Notes: generated by a model from the sequence alone, not told the origin. Counted from the stretch's first letter, positions 47,297-55,773 are shown. The stretch is DNA of 64,000 nucleotides from Arthrobacter crystallopoietes (GCF_017603825.1 NZ_CP072014.1:2170001-2234000); one strand, 5' to 3'. Program-made: numbers and translations.

Positions 47297-47359
47297 CACG
47301 CGCCCAACCTCCGCCGCTAACGATCCGGAATCCGGGTCGAACGGCGGCGGCAGCAGGAC

Positions 47360-47416
47360 CTAACGACGGCGGGAGCCGGGGTTTCGTACGGAACCCCCGG
47401 CTCCCGCCGTCGTTAG
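47360..47416 (+). terminator. Strong terminator after ndh
   Basis: A 22-bp perfect stem, 47360-47381 with 47395-47416 (CTAACGACGGCGGGAGCCGG and its complement), around a 13-nt loop. It separates ndh from the GNAT gene. Confidence 0.85.
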
Positions 47417-47456
47417 CTTGGTTGGCTGCTTGGACGGCGATGGTTGGCTGGGGATC

Positions 47457-47462
47457 TAGACT
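47457..47462 (+). promoter_or_regulatory. -10 hexamer of the leaderless GNAT transcript
   Basis: TAGACT ends 6 nt before the second of two adjacent ATGs (47466 and 47469) and thereby favours 47469. Confidence 0.5.
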
Positions 47463-47468
47463 GCAATG

Positions 47469-47981
47469 ATGGAACTTCGCAGCGAACATATCAGCGACAG
47501 GCCCGCGATCCTGGAATTGACCGGCCGTGCTTTCGCCTCCGAGGAAGGGTCCAACCCGCCGGTCGAGGTTGCACTGCTGGACGAGTTGTTCGAATGCGAC
47601 GGCTATCTGCCCGGGCTCTCGATCGTTGCCGTCGATGCGGGCAAGGTTGTCGGGCATTCCATCACCACGCGCGGTTTTATCGGGCATCAGCCGGCGCTCG
47701 GATTGGGCCCGATTTCTGTCCTGCCCGAACGTCAGCGGCAGGGAATCGGGGCGGCGCTACTGGAGGAAACCAGACTCCGGGCCAAGGGGATGGGGGAGTC
47801 AGTGATCGTGCTTCTTGGCCACACGTCCTACTACCCGAGATTCGGTTACCGGCCGGCCTCCGAGCTCGGGATCCAAGCGCCCGACTCGAAATGGGGAGAC
47901 TATTTTATGGCGCTGCCGCTTGGTGGCAGCGAGGTTCCTGCCGGAACGTTCCGCTACGCGGAGCCGTTCGCACGGCTGTAA
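47469..47981 (+). CDS. GNAT-family N-acetyltransferase
   Basis: A 170-residue acetyltransferase. The acetyl-CoA loop is in GPISVLPERQRQGIGAALLEE (Arg/Gln-x2-Gly-x-Gly/Ala), followed by VIVLLGHTSYYPRFGYRPA, a hallmark of the YhbS-like group. The acceptor is unknown. Two ATGs are adjacent; the second, at 47469, is used on the promoter spacing. It lies between a strong terminator and the tRNA gene, so it is a single-gene unit. Confidence 0.9.
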   Translation: MELRSEHISDRPAILELTGRAFASEEGSNPPVEVALLDELFECDGYLPGLSIVAVDAGKVVGHSITTRGFIGHQPALGLGPISVLPERQRQGIGAALLEETRLRAKGMGESVIVLLGHTSYYPRFGYRPASELGIQAPDSKWGDYFMALPLGGSEVPAGTFRYAEPFARL

Positions 47982-48067
47982 CCCGTCGCTCCGCTGTAAG
48001 CCTTCGTACCCGTCTCGTCCTGGCGCGGGCGTATCGAGTAGGCTTAGGAGGTGCATTTTCACGGCAC

Positions 48068-48140
48068 GCCCCCGTAGTCCAATGGCAGAGACAGTCGACT
48101 TAAAATCGATCCAGTGTGGGTTCGAGTCCCACCGGGGGTA
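48068..48140 (+). tRNA. tRNA with UAA anticodon (Leu by codon), short variable arm
   Basis: A full cloverleaf of 73 nt. The acceptor GCCCCCG (48068-48074) pairs with CGGGGGT (48133-48139), discriminator A at 48140. The D arm is 48077-48092. The anticodon stem GTCGA/TCGAT surrounds the loop CTTAAAA with anticodon TAA (48101-48103). The variable loop is only 5 nt (48111-48115), and the T arm GTGGG-TTCGAGT-CCCAC is perfect. CCA is not encoded. UAA reads UUA leucine codons, and A73 fits LeuRS, but bacterial tRNA-Leu normally has a long variable arm, so this is atypical. Confidence 0.88.
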
Positions 48141-48209
48141 CAACTCCTCACGTTCCTCAATGGTCCCGGAAGGGTTCATTCGGGACAAAAGACCCCGACT
48201 GTGATGAGC

Positions 48210-48225
48210 GTTACAAGGATGTAAC
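48210..48225 (+). promoter_or_regulatory. GlnR-like box upstream of the amino acid binding protein gene
   Basis: GTTACAAGGATGTAAC is a palindrome with GTTAC-n6-GTAAC spacing. It fits the actinobacterial GlnR pattern GTNAC-n6-GNAAC as I recall it, 110 bp before the start codon. Another regulator could own it. Confidence 0.4.
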
Positions 48226-48334
48226 CGAATAGTCTTATTTTTCGGCCATTTGTGCACTAGCTTTTCTTCTAATCAGGAAACCCTGATATTCGCATCGAAG
48301 GTTCGCGGACCTTTGGATCGAGGAGAAAAAATTC

Positions 48335-49717
48335 ATGACTGCAACACGTAACGCAGTGCTGTTTGGCGCCGGCGGTAACACCGCGCGCGCGGCCAGATTC
48401 GCGGCACTCGGTCTCGGCGTCGCACTGTTCGCGTCAGCCTGTGGGGGCGGCACTTCGACCGAAACCGAAAGAAACGGCGGCTCTGCACCCGCAGCCGCCG
48501 GGCTTGTCTGCCCCGAGGGCGGCGAAGGCGCGGGTCCGACCACCGGAACCAAGGGGGATCCGGCAGCCGTACCGGAGACAAAGGGGTCCACGGATACACC
48601 GCTGAAGATCGGCTCACTGCTGCCCACCACGGGCGCGCTGGCCTACCTTGGCCCGCCCGAAATTGCCGGCGTTGATCTGGCCATCAAGCAGATTAATGAG
48701 GCAGGCGGCGTTCTCGGTGAAGACGTCGACGTCGTGCACCGGGATTCGGGCGACACCACCACGGATATCGCCACCCAATCCGTGTCCGCACTGCTTGGCC
48801 AGGACGTCAACGCCATTGTCGGTGCAGCATCCTCTGGCGTTTCGAAGACCGTAATCAACCAGATCACCGGGGCTGGCGTCTTGCAGATCTCGCCGGCGAA
48901 TACCTCGCCGGACTTCACTGACTGGGACGACAATAACCTGTACTGGCGTACAGCCCCCTCGGACGTGCTCCAGGGCCGTACTTTGGGCAGCTACATGGTC
49001 TCCTGTGGAGCTCAGACGCTGGGTATGATCGTCCTGAACGACGCCTACGGCACGGGCTTGCGGGATAACGTAAAGACCGCGTTTGAAGGCGCTGGCGGCC
49101 AGATCGTCGCTACGGAAATGTTCAACGAGGGCGATTCGCAGTTCAGCTCGCAGGTTGACGCCGTCGCAGCGGCGAACCCGGATGCCATCGCGTTGATTAC
49201 GTTTGATCAGGTGAAATCCATTGCCCCGCTTCTGCTGGCCAAGGGCATCACTCCGGATCAGTTGTTCCTGGTAGACGGCAACACCGCCGACCTGAGCGAG
49301 GATCTGGACCCGGGCGCTATGGAAGGCGCACAAGGCACCATTCCCGGCACCTTTGCAAAGGACGAGTTCAAGACCTCTCTCGCGGAGATCGATGACGGAC
49401 TGACTTCCTACGCCTATGCCGGTGAATCCTACGATGCCGTGAACCTCGTGGCTTTGGCCGCCGAAGCTGCTGGGAGCACCAAGGGCGAAGACATCGCCGG
49501 AGAAATGCAGTCGGTGTCCCGAGACGGCGAGAAGTGCTACGACTTCGCCGGTTGCGTGACCCTGCTCCGCGAGGGTGCCGATATCGACTACGACGGCATC
49601 TCCGGCCCGATCTCCTTCGATGAAAACGGCGATCCGACCGAAGCTTACGTCGGTATCTACGAATACGACGCTGAGAACCGGCCGCAGCCGATGCGCGAGG
49701 AGTTTGGCCAGCTATAA
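48335..49717 (+). CDS. Branched-chain amino acid type ABC substrate-binding lipoprotein
   Basis: A 460-residue lipoprotein of the LivK/Peripla_BP_6 family. The signal peptide ends in the lipobox SAC (Cys36), followed by a Gly/Thr/Pro-rich linker. The fold starts at PLKIGSLLPTTGALAYLGPP and carries LAIKQINEAGGVLGEDVDVV and VGAASSGVSKTVINQI, which contact the amino acid or amide ligand. The ATG at 48335 has GAGGAG upstream. The matching permease and ATPase genes (livHMGF) lie 3.3 kb away on the other strand, beyond an IS-disrupted gene. The substrate could also be an amide or urea. Confidence 0.92.
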   Translation: MTATRNAVLFGAGGNTARAARFAALGLGVALFASACGGGTSTETERNGGSAPAAAGLVCPEGGEGAGPTTGTKGDPAAVPETKGSTDTPLKIGSLLPTTGALAYLGPPEIAGVDLAIKQINEAGGVLGEDVDVVHRDSGDTTTDIATQSVSALLGQDVNAIVGAASSGVSKTVINQITGAGVLQISPANTSPDFTDWDDNNLYWRTAPSDVLQGRTLGSYMVSCGAQTLGMIVLNDAYGTGLRDNVKTAFEGAGGQIVATEMFNEGDSQFSSQVDAVAAANPDAIALITFDQVKSIAPLLLAKGITPDQLFLVDGNTADLSEDLDPGAMEGAQGTIPGTFAKDEFKTSLAEIDDGLTSYAYAGESYDAVNLVALAAEAAGSTKGEDIAGEMQSVSRDGEKCYDFAGCVTLLREGADIDYDGISGPISFDENGDPTEAYVGIYEYDAENRPQPMREEFGQL

Positions 49718-49755
49718 AATAGAACAACGTCACTCGCAGTCACTCGCACTGACGC

Positions 49756-49786
49756 AGGAAGCCCCCGCTCTTGGCGGGGGCTTCCT
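49756..49786 (+). terminator. Terminator after the binding-protein gene
   Basis: AGGAAGCCCCCGC (49756-49768) and its complement (49774-49786) form a 13-bp stem with a TCTTG loop, 38 bp past the stop codon. Confidence 0.85.
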
Positions 49787-49894
49787 CGCGTGCGGGGCCC
49801 GGGTCCATGAGGCTAGACCTAGGGCCAAGCCGATCAAGCAAGCCCGCCCTTCGATAAGCGCTTTTTCCTTGTCCACATCCCCCGCAGCACCCTG

Positions 49895-49923
49895 TTGAGG
49901 TCTGCATCACGCCCCGGTAAAAT
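49895..49923 (+). promoter_or_regulatory. Promoter of the DUF222-HNH gene (leaderless)
   Basis: TTGAGG (49895-49900) and TAAAAT (49918-49923) have an ideal 17-bp spacer. The ATG at 49931 lies 8 nt after the -10, so the message should have no leader. This rules out the upstream in-frame TTG at 49895. Confidence 0.7.
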
Positions 49924-49930
49924 CGAATGT

Positions 49931-51094
49931 ATGTTCGAGTCAATCGTTCCAGCGGAGATGGGTCCGGTGACGCCGGTTCCCGGCGACGCGGGTGCAGTGC
50001 TGGTCCGCGGCTGGGCCGCCGGGCTTTCGGACCTGGATCAGGAGGTTTCCGAGGGGGTGCGGATTGACCGGATCACCGCGATGGAGGAACTCAAGGCCGC
50101 CCTGGCTGCCGCGCAGGCCCGGGAGACGGAAGCGTTTGTTGCCTCCCGCCGGGAGGCCCGGGCCGCGGCCGGGATCTCCGCGGAGAAACGGGGCCGGGGG
50201 CTGGCGAAGGAGGTCGGCCTGGCCCGGAAGGACTCCCCGAACCGGGGCGGTAAGCATCTGGGCCTGGCGACCACGTTGGTCAGGGAAATGCCGTACACCT
50301 ATCAGGCGCTGGCCCAGGGCCGGCTGAATGAATGGCGGGCGACCATCCTGGTCCGCGAGACCGCCTGCCTGAGGGTGGAGGACCGTGCCGCGGTGGACCG
50401 GGAACTGTGTGCTGATCCGACGACGCTGCAAGGGTGCGGGGATCAACGGATCGGGGCGCTGGCGAAGCAGGCCGCGCTGCGGCTGGACCCGCACGCGGTG
50501 GTCCGCCGGGCCGCGAAAGCCGAAACCGGACGCCATGTTTCCTGCCGTCCGGCGCCGGACACCATGGCCTACGTGAGTGCCCTGCTCCCGGTGGTGCAGG
50601 GCGTGGCCGTTACCGCCGCGCTGGTCAAGGCGGCAGACCGGTTGAAGGCGCAGGGCGATGAACGCGGCCGGGGCCAGCTGATGGCCGACATCCTCGTCGA
50701 ACGCGTCACCGGCCAGCCCGCCCAGAGCCCGGCGAAAATCGAGGTGCAACTGGTCATGACCGACCGCACCCTGTTCCAAGGCGACTCCGAGCCCGCCCAC
50801 CTCACCGGGTACGGCATCGTCCCCGCCCACTGGGCCCGCGACCTGCTCCGCACCGAGAACACGGACCACGAGTACGCGAACGGCGGCGAGGAACATACCG
50901 TCGGCAGCCTGATCAAAGGTGCCGCAAATGGGTCTGGCGAAGCCGTTGCCGGCCCCGCGGATGCCGGCAACGGGACCGGTGTTACGGGTTCCGGTCCGCC
51001 AGGCGCAGGCGAACCGGTACCGGTCGCCGATGCTGCTGGCGCGAACGGAGACACCCGAACCGCCGGAAACACAAGGGAAGCATGGGCTGCTTAG
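49931..51094 (+). pseudogene. DUF222-HNH endonuclease gene, 5' part (IS-disrupted)
   Basis: 387 codons of the N-terminal DUF222 region: a helical start (FESIVPAEMGPVTPVPGD), the Arg/Ala-rich block with AAAGISAEKRGRGLAKEVGLARK, MPYTYQALAQGRLNEWRATI, and the late block GYGIVPAHWARDLLR that normally precedes the HNH module. A Gly/Ala/Asn-rich stretch then runs to a TAG at the left border of an IS element. The HNH domain lies beyond the IS. Such DUF222-HNH genes are numerous in actinobacteria and often linked to mobile DNA; the function is not known. The truncated product would lack the nuclease. Confidence 0.85.
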
Positions 51095-51124
51095 CGAATT
51101 TCGGACAGCGGAATTAGCGGTTTC

Positions 51125-52018
51125 CTATGCTGCCAGGGCTGGCTGCTGGTAACTGTAGTGGACGTTGTTGGGGTACCGGTAATCGAGTGCGGAATGCCTC
51201 CTGCGGGAGTTGTAAAAGCCCTCGATATAGCGGATGACGTCCCTGCGGGCCTGAGTCTTCGTCGCGTAGACCGTGCGGTAAACACGCTCGTTTTTCAGAG
51301 CGGAAAAGAAGGATTCGGCCATCGCGTTATCCCAGCAAACCCCGGTCCGGCCCATCGAGGACCGCATGCCCAGTCCCGCGACCAGGGCCCGGAACGAGGC
51401 GGAGGTGTATTGGCTGCCGCGGTCCGAATGCCAGATCGCGCCGGGCTCGATCACGCTCGTCTCGGCGGCGTTGCGCAAGGCAGTCTCGACCAGTTCCGCA
51501 CGAATGTGGTCGGCGATGGCCCAGCCCACGACTTTCTTGGAGTAGCAGTCGATGACGGTGGCCAGATAGACGAAGCCCTGCCAGGTGTGGATATAGGTGA
51601 TGTCGCCGACGAACTTGGTCCCGGGCCGGTCCGCGCTGAAGTCCCGCTTCATCAGATCCGGGATCTTTGCCGCAGCGTCGGCATCGGCCTCGGTCGTGGT
51701 CCTGAACGGGCGCGGCTGGCACGGGATGAGGTTCTCATCGCGCATGATCTGGCGCACCAGCTCCGGCGAACACCCGGTGCCCTCGTCGGCCAGATCGGCG
51801 TGGATCCGCCGGTAGCCGTAGGTGCCGTCGGATCGTGTGAAGAAGTGCCGCACGCGGGCGGTGAGCGCCTGCCGGCGGGCCGCGGTGGCCGAGAGCGGGC
51901 GGGAGAGCCAGTTATAGAAACCGGACGCGGAGACGCCAAGCCACCGGCACATCTTCACCACCGGACTGGTGCCGGCAGGGTCGTTGCGCTGGGAGTCGAT
52001 GAATTCATACTTCGCCAC
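51125..52018 (-). CDS. IS3-family transposase OrfB (DDE catalytic subunit)
   Basis: A 297-residue integrase-core protein. The N-terminal HTH_21 region contains [13 protein letters not shown] and [12 protein letters not shown]. The DDE triad is visible as Asp139 ([12 protein letters not shown]), Asp199 ([12 protein letters not shown]) and Glu235 ([12 protein letters not shown]), with exactly 35 residues between the last two, as in IS3. The GTG start overlaps the orfA stop in TAGTG. OrfB is more usually made as an OrfAB fusion by -1 frameshifting, and an A7 run at 52051-52057 in orfA is well placed for it. The frame is intact, so the element may be active. Confidence 0.93.
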   Translation of the reverse strand: MAKYEFIDSQRNDPAGTSPVVKMCRWLGVSASGFYNWLSRPLSATAARRQALTARVRHFFTRSDGTYGYRRIHADLADEGTGCSPELVRQIMRDENLIPCQPRPFRTTTEADADAAAKIPDLMKRDFSADRPGTKFVGDITYIHTWQGFVYLATVIDCYSKKVVGWAIADHIRAELVETALRNAAETSVIEPGAIWHSDRGSQYTSASFRALVAGLGMRSSMGRTGVCWDNAMAESFFSALKNERVYRTVYATKTQARRDVIRYIEGFYNSRRRHSALDYRYPNNVHYSYQQPALAA

Positions 52019-52314
52019 TACCGTGGCTCCCGTGCAAAGTATGCTGCGGCTTTTTTTAGGAACGCGGCCTCGGCTTTCAGCTCGCGGTTTTCGCGCTCGA
52101 GTTCCTTGAGCCTTGCTCGTTCGGAGACGCTCAGGGCCTCGTCCTCATCGGGCACGTTTCCGGCGTTACGGTATTTCTTCAGCCAGGTCCGCAGAGTCTC
52201 GGCCCCGACGCCGTTCTCCTCGGCAACGGATTTGATTGTCTTGGAGGTTGTGATGACCTCCTGGCACAGATCGTCCTTGAATTCCTGGGTGAACCGTCGT
52301 TGTGATGCAGACAT
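52018..52314 (-). CDS. IS3-family OrfA (HTH DNA-binding subunit)
   Basis: A 98-residue HTH_Tnp_1 protein. It opens [18 protein letters not shown], with the HTH at about residues 20-45 ([20 protein letters not shown]). A leucine-zipper-like helix follows ([21 protein letters not shown]). It recognises the IS ends and joins the catalytic domain through the frameshifted OrfAB product. The reading frame after slippage at the A7 run (52051-52057) is open into orfB, with no stop codon between. Start ATG at 52314. Confidence 0.9.
   Translation of the reverse strand: MSASQRRFTQEFKDDLCQEVITTSKTIKSVAEENGVGAETLRTWLKKYRNAGNVPDEDEALSVSERARLKELERENRELKAEAAFLKKAAAYFAREPR
52051..52057 (-). promoter_or_regulatory. 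Programmed -1 frameshift site (A7)
   Basis: On the coding strand CTAAAAAAAGCC contains seven A residues near the end of orfA. A -1 shift here moves from the orfA frame to the orfB frame, as is standard for IS3 elements. Confidence 0.7.
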
Positions 52315-52376
52315 TCTGCACGTTCCTCATTTCAGTAGTCCCTCTAATTTTATGAGGGTCCACTGTCCGAAATCTC

Positions 52377-52909
52377 TAGGCTCCCCAGCAGGTTCGGCGA
52401 TCGGGCCGCCTGGTTTCAGGCGAAGAGCCTCCGCCGATGCGGAAGATGTGGAAGTGTGGGTGCGCCGGCTGTATACAGCGCCCGGTACCGGGCAGCTGCT
52501 CGGGATGGATTCGCGGGCGCGGTCGATGCCGGCCGGAATGCAGCGGGTCATCCAGGCCCGGGACCAGCTCTGCCGCACCCCCTGGTGCGACGCGCCGATC
52601 CGCCACCACGACCACGTCGTGCCCTGGCGCAACGCCGGGCAGACCAGCGAGGTCAATGGGCAAGGCCTATGCGAAGCGTGCAACCTCGCGAAGGAAGCCG
52701 ACGGCTGGCACGCCCAAACCGTGCCCGGGCCACGGCACACCGTGGAAACCACCACGCCGACCGGGCACACCTACCAATCCACCGCACCAGCGCTGCCCGG
52801 CACACCACCGGCACCGGCAACAGAGCAGCCGGACGAGTTGCCGGGGCCGCTGTCAGTCTTCGAACAGGCACTCGGCCGCATCGACTTCCTCTACCGCCCC
52901 GCCGCCTGA
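52377..52909 (+). pseudogene. DUF222-HNH endonuclease gene, 3' part (HNH module)
   Basis: About 177 codons that continue the gene broken by the IS. After the [20 protein letters not shown] block comes the HNH nuclease: [19 protein letters not shown], then [21 protein letters not shown], with the zinc Cys pairs and the His-Asn-His residues kept. A Pro/Thr-rich tail ends FLYRPAA. It has no start codon of its own near the junction; the frame is open antisense through much of the IS, which is coincidental. The 5' and 3' parts are not rejoined in frame by removing the IS exactly. Confidence 0.8.
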
Positions 52910-52935
52910 GCTATAAGTCAGTAATTGGCGTGACA

Positions 52936-52968
52936 AGCGGGGTTCAGGCGTAAGTCCGAAACCCCGCT
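52936..52968. terminator. Terminator hairpin between convergent units
   Basis: AGCGGGGTT (52936-52944) pairs with AACCCCGCT (52960-52968). It lies between the HNH remnant and the end of livF and can serve both strands. Confidence 0.7.
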
Positions 52969-52972
52969 GCAA

Positions 52973-53728
52973 CTAAGCGGTATCAGCCAAAGTCCCTAGA
53001 TACAGCTGGATGACCTTGGGATCCTTCATCAATTCACGGCCGGTTCCCGTGTACGCGTCCTTACCCTGGTCGAGCACATATGCACGGTCGCAAATCTGCA
53101 GGCACCGGCGCGCATTCTGCTCGACCATGATTACGGAGACCCCGGCGCGGTTGATCTCATGTACCCGGAGGAACGTCTCGTCCTGCTTAACGGGGGAGAG
53201 GCCTGCGGAGGGCTCGTCGAGGAGCAATACGGCCGGTTCCATCATCAGGGCCCGACCCATGGCCACCATCTGCCGCTCGCCGCCCGAGAGCGAACCCGCA
53301 CGCTGGGTGCGGCGCTTGCCGAGCTCAGGGAACAGACTCGTGACAAAGTCGAAGCGTTCCTTGAAATTCTTGGGCTGCTGGAACATTCCCATTTGCATGT
53401 TCTCTTCGATGGTCAAAGAAGCGAAGACGTTGTTTGTCTGGGGCACGAAGCCAACGCCCTGCGTGACAAGCTTATTCGCCTTAAGGCCCGTCAGGTCTTT
53501 GCCGCGGACGACCACGGTCCCGGAATGCACCCGTACCAAGCCGAACATGGCTTTGAGCAGCGTCGACTTGCCGGCGCCATTCGGACCGATTATGCCGATC
53601 AGTTCACCGGGTCGGGCCTCAATACTGCACCCATTGAGAATATTGACGCCGGGCAGATAACCGGCGACGAGGTCCGTGACCTTGACGACAGCTTCCTGCG
53701 ACGCAGCCTCGCGGCTCTGCTCACTCAT
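52973..53728 (-). CDS. livF: Branched-chain amino acid type ABC ATPase (LivF)
   Basis: A 251-residue ATPase. Walker A is GIIGPNGAGKSTLLKAM, the signature is AGSLSGGERQMVAMGRAL, and Walker B is AVLLLDEPSAGLSPV. The LivF hallmark VTDLVAGYLPGVNILNG opens the domain. It is the last gene of livH-livM-livG-livF on the minus strand, and its ATG overlaps the livG stop by 4 nt. It couples ATP hydrolysis to uptake of the ligand caught by the lipoprotein encoded at 48335 (inferred partner). Confidence 0.94.
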   Translation of the reverse strand: MSEQSREAASQEAVVKVTDLVAGYLPGVNILNGCSIEARPGELIGIIGPNGAGKSTLLKAMFGLVRVHSGTVVVRGKDLTGLKANKLVTQGVGFVPQTNNVFASLTIEENMQMGMFQQPKNFKERFDFVTSLFPELGKRRTQRAGSLSGGERQMVAMGRALMMEPAVLLLDEPSAGLSPVKQDETFLRVHEINRAGVSVIMVEQNARRCLQICDRAYVLDQGKDAYTGTGRELMKDPKVIQLYLGTLADTA

Positions 53729-54786
53729 CGCTGATCCTTACTGTCTCCGGAGCCCGGCTCGCCCGGGCGTTCAGCTCCGCCGTCGAGCTCGGTGATATGG
53801 CGCCCGATCACGCCTTCGTCCTCTGTCCCAACAACCGACTCCTGATCGTGTGAAAGCTGTTCTTCCAGTGCTTCGATTCCTTCCGCATCGCCCAGGTCCA
53901 CGTCGTGGTGAGCTCCAAGGTAGGCATCGATTACTGCCTGGTCCTTCATGACGTCCTGAGGTGGACCTTCAGCAACAATTTTTCCTTCCGCCATGACGAC
54001 AACCCAGTCGGCAATGTGGCGAACCATCTGCATGTCGTGTTCCACGAACAGAACAGTCATGCCCTCAGCCTTCAGGTTCTTGACGTGGTCCAACAGCGAC
54101 TGTGTGAGAGCCGGGTTCACGCCTGCCATCGGCTCGTCGAGCATGACCAGCTTCGGCCGCACCATCAGGGCGCGGGCCATCTCCAGGAGCTTGCGCTGTC
54201 CGCCGGAAAGGGAGGCTGCGTAGTCATCCTTCTTCGTATCCAGTTTGAACTTCTCCAGCAGGACGTCAGCCTGTCGGGTGATCTCCTTTTCCCGGCCGCT
54301 CCACATGCCTTTGAAGAGTGCCTTGCTCAGCCTCTCACCGGGCTGGCTGTCCCCGCCGAGCCGCATGTTTTCCATCACCGTGAGCTTGCCCATCACCTTG
54401 GTGAGCTGGAAGGTACGGACCATACCCATGCGGGCAACTTTGTGGGACGGGACGCCCGCCAGAGAGTGGTCGTCGAACTTCCACTCGCCGCTTTGCGGAA
54501 CGTCGAATCCGGTCAAGAGGTTGAACAGGGTGGTCTTGCCGGCCCCGTTGGGGCCGATTAACGCCGTGATCTTGTGTCGCGGGACTTCCAGGTATTCGAC
54601 GTCGACCGCCTTGAGTCCGCCGAAGGTCCGGGTCACGTTCTTGGCGATCAGGATCGGATCCCGCTTCTTGCAGCCCGGCGCGGTTTCGCCGGCCGCGATG
54701 GGCCTGGTGTCAGTCATGAATTCGGAGGCTGCATGCTCCGGTGCACCGCCCACGGGCGCCGGGACTGCGGTGTTGTTGTCGGTCAT
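53725..54786 (-). CDS. livG: Branched-chain amino acid type ABC ATPase (LivG)
   Basis: A 353-residue ATPase, longer than usual for LivG (about 255). Walker A is ALIGPNGAGKTTLFNLL, the signature ASLSGGQRKLLEMARAL, Walker B LVMLDEPMAGVNPA. The LivG-type hallmark VTRTFGGLKAVD precedes Walker A. The extra length comes from about 45 polar residues at the N-terminus and a 60-residue acidic C-terminal tail after DAYLGAHHD. The first conserved residue follows a second Met, so translation might begin at an internal ATG. The start used is the ATG at 54786, which overlaps the livM stop. Confidence 0.92.
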   Translation of the reverse strand: MTDNNTAVPAPVGGAPEHAASEFMTDTRPIAAGETAPGCKKRDPILIAKNVTRTFGGLKAVDVEYLEVPRHKITALIGPNGAGKTTLFNLLTGFDVPQSGEWKFDDHSLAGVPSHKVARMGMVRTFQLTKVMGKLTVMENMRLGGDSQPGERLSKALFKGMWSGREKEITRQADVLLEKFKLDTKKDDYAASLSGGQRKLLEMARALMVRPKLVMLDEPMAGVNPALTQSLLDHVKNLKAEGMTVLFVEHDMQMVRHIADWVVVMAEGKIVAEGPPQDVMKDQAVIDAYLGAHHDVDLGDAEGIEALEEQLSHDQESVVGTEDEGVIGRHITELDGGAERPGEPGSGDSKDQR

Positions 54787-55763
54787 GCGAACGCCAGCTC
54801 CTTCTTATTGCCCATGACGCCTTGGGGCCTGAAGATCATCAACAGCATCAGCGCCACACCTACCAGAATGTAGCGAAGCTGCCCGGCTTGGGTGGCTGTG
54901 AGGAAGGTGATGTAACCGGCCCCGATTGCACCATAGAGTACGCCCTGGGTCAGTGAGAGGACCACCCAGAAAATCATGGCGCCGATGACCGGACCGAGTA
55001 CCGTAGCCATGCCGCCCAGCAGCAGACAGGTCCACAGGAAGAACGTCAGTTCCGTGGCGTAGTTGGCCGGCTGCACGGCGCCGCGAGGCAGCGTGAAGAT
55101 CATGCCCGCAAGCGAACCGAAGCTGCCGCCGATGATGAGGGCCTGCATCTTGTAGGAATACACGTTTTTGCCCAGGGAACGGACAGCGTTTTCGTCCTCG
55201 CGGATACCCTTGAGCACGCGTCCCCAGGGACTGCGCATCAGTAGCCAGACGATCACACAGCAGACGGCGACAACACCCCAGCCCACGATCCGGATCCACA
55301 GGTCCCGCTCATTAAAGTCCACCAAGCCGAGGTCGTACTGGCCCGGGGGGATGGGGTTCATAGCGAAGAATCCGCCTTCGAATGCGGCAAGGCCGTTGGC
55401 GGAACCAGTGATAGGGGTAAGTTGGTTGGTTGTGACGATGTAGCGCAGGATTTCCGCCGCCGCAATCGTCACGATGGCCAAGTAGTCCGCGCGCAGCCGG
55501 AGGGTGGGAATACCGAGCAGGAGTGCGAAAAGGACAGAGCCGATGAGGGCGATCAACAGGCCGACGACGAATGGCACGTCCCAAAGGATCGTAGGAATGG
55601 CGAAGCCGTAGGCGCCGACCGCCATGAAGCCGGCCTGGCCGAAGTTGAGTAGCCCGGAGTAGCCGAAGTGTACGGCGAGGCCGAGGGCCGCGAGGGCGTA
55701 CGCCGCCGTCGTCGGGCTGATGATTTCGCCGAAGGCGTTCGCGAGAATATTGAGAAAGTCCAT
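54783..55763 (-). CDS. livM: Branched-chain amino acid type ABC permease (LivM)
   Basis: A 326-residue permease of the BPD_transp_2 family with about eight to nine hydrophobic segments. Conserved blocks are AALGLAVHFGYSGLLNFGQAGFMAVGAYG, LRADYLAIVTIAAAEILRYI and GRVLKGIREDENAVRSLGKNV, the cytoplasmic EAA-like loop that meets the ATPase. The ATG at 55763 follows the livH stop by 10 nt. It pairs with LivH to form the channel. Confidence 0.94.
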   Translation of the reverse strand: MDFLNILANAFGEIISPTTAAYALAALGLAVHFGYSGLLNFGQAGFMAVGAYGFAIPTILWDVPFVVGLLIALIGSVLFALLLGIPTLRLRADYLAIVTIAAAEILRYIVTTNQLTPITGSANGLAAFEGGFFAMNPIPPGQYDLGLVDFNERDLWIRIVGWGVVAVCCVIVWLLMRSPWGRVLKGIREDENAVRSLGKNVYSYKMQALIIGGSFGSLAGMIFTLPRGAVQPANYATELTFFLWTCLLLGGMATVLGPVIGAMIFWVVLSLTQGVLYGAIGAGYITFLTATQAGQLRYILVGVALMLLMIFRPQGVMGNKKELAFA

Positions 55764-55773
55764 ATCGAAGCTC

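Larger units (their letters stand above)
51095..52376 (-). mobile_element. IS3-family insertion sequence
   Basis: About 1.28 kb with orfA and orfB on the minus strand. The ends carry 15-bp inverted repeats with one mismatch: ATTTCGGACAGCGGA (51098-51112) and the complement of 52359-52373. A TAG on both sides (51092-51094 and 52377-52379) may be a 3-bp target duplication, which sets the limits given; if it is chance the element is 51098-52373. It sits inside a DUF222-HNH gene. Confidence 0.88.

Noticed and set aside
49895-49930. Upstream TTG start of the DUF222 gene
   Set aside because: The TTG is itself the -35 element of a promoter with ideal 17-bp spacing to TAAAAT.
51095-52376. IS insertion that could excise to restore an active nuclease gene
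   Set aside because: The rejoined sequence keeps an in-frame TAG at the junction and the HNH part is in another frame.
51158-52909. 583-codon open frame running through the IS element into the HNH region
   Set aside because: The first two thirds are antisense to the intact transposase genes. Only the last part (from about 52377) is real coding sequence, the HNH remnant.
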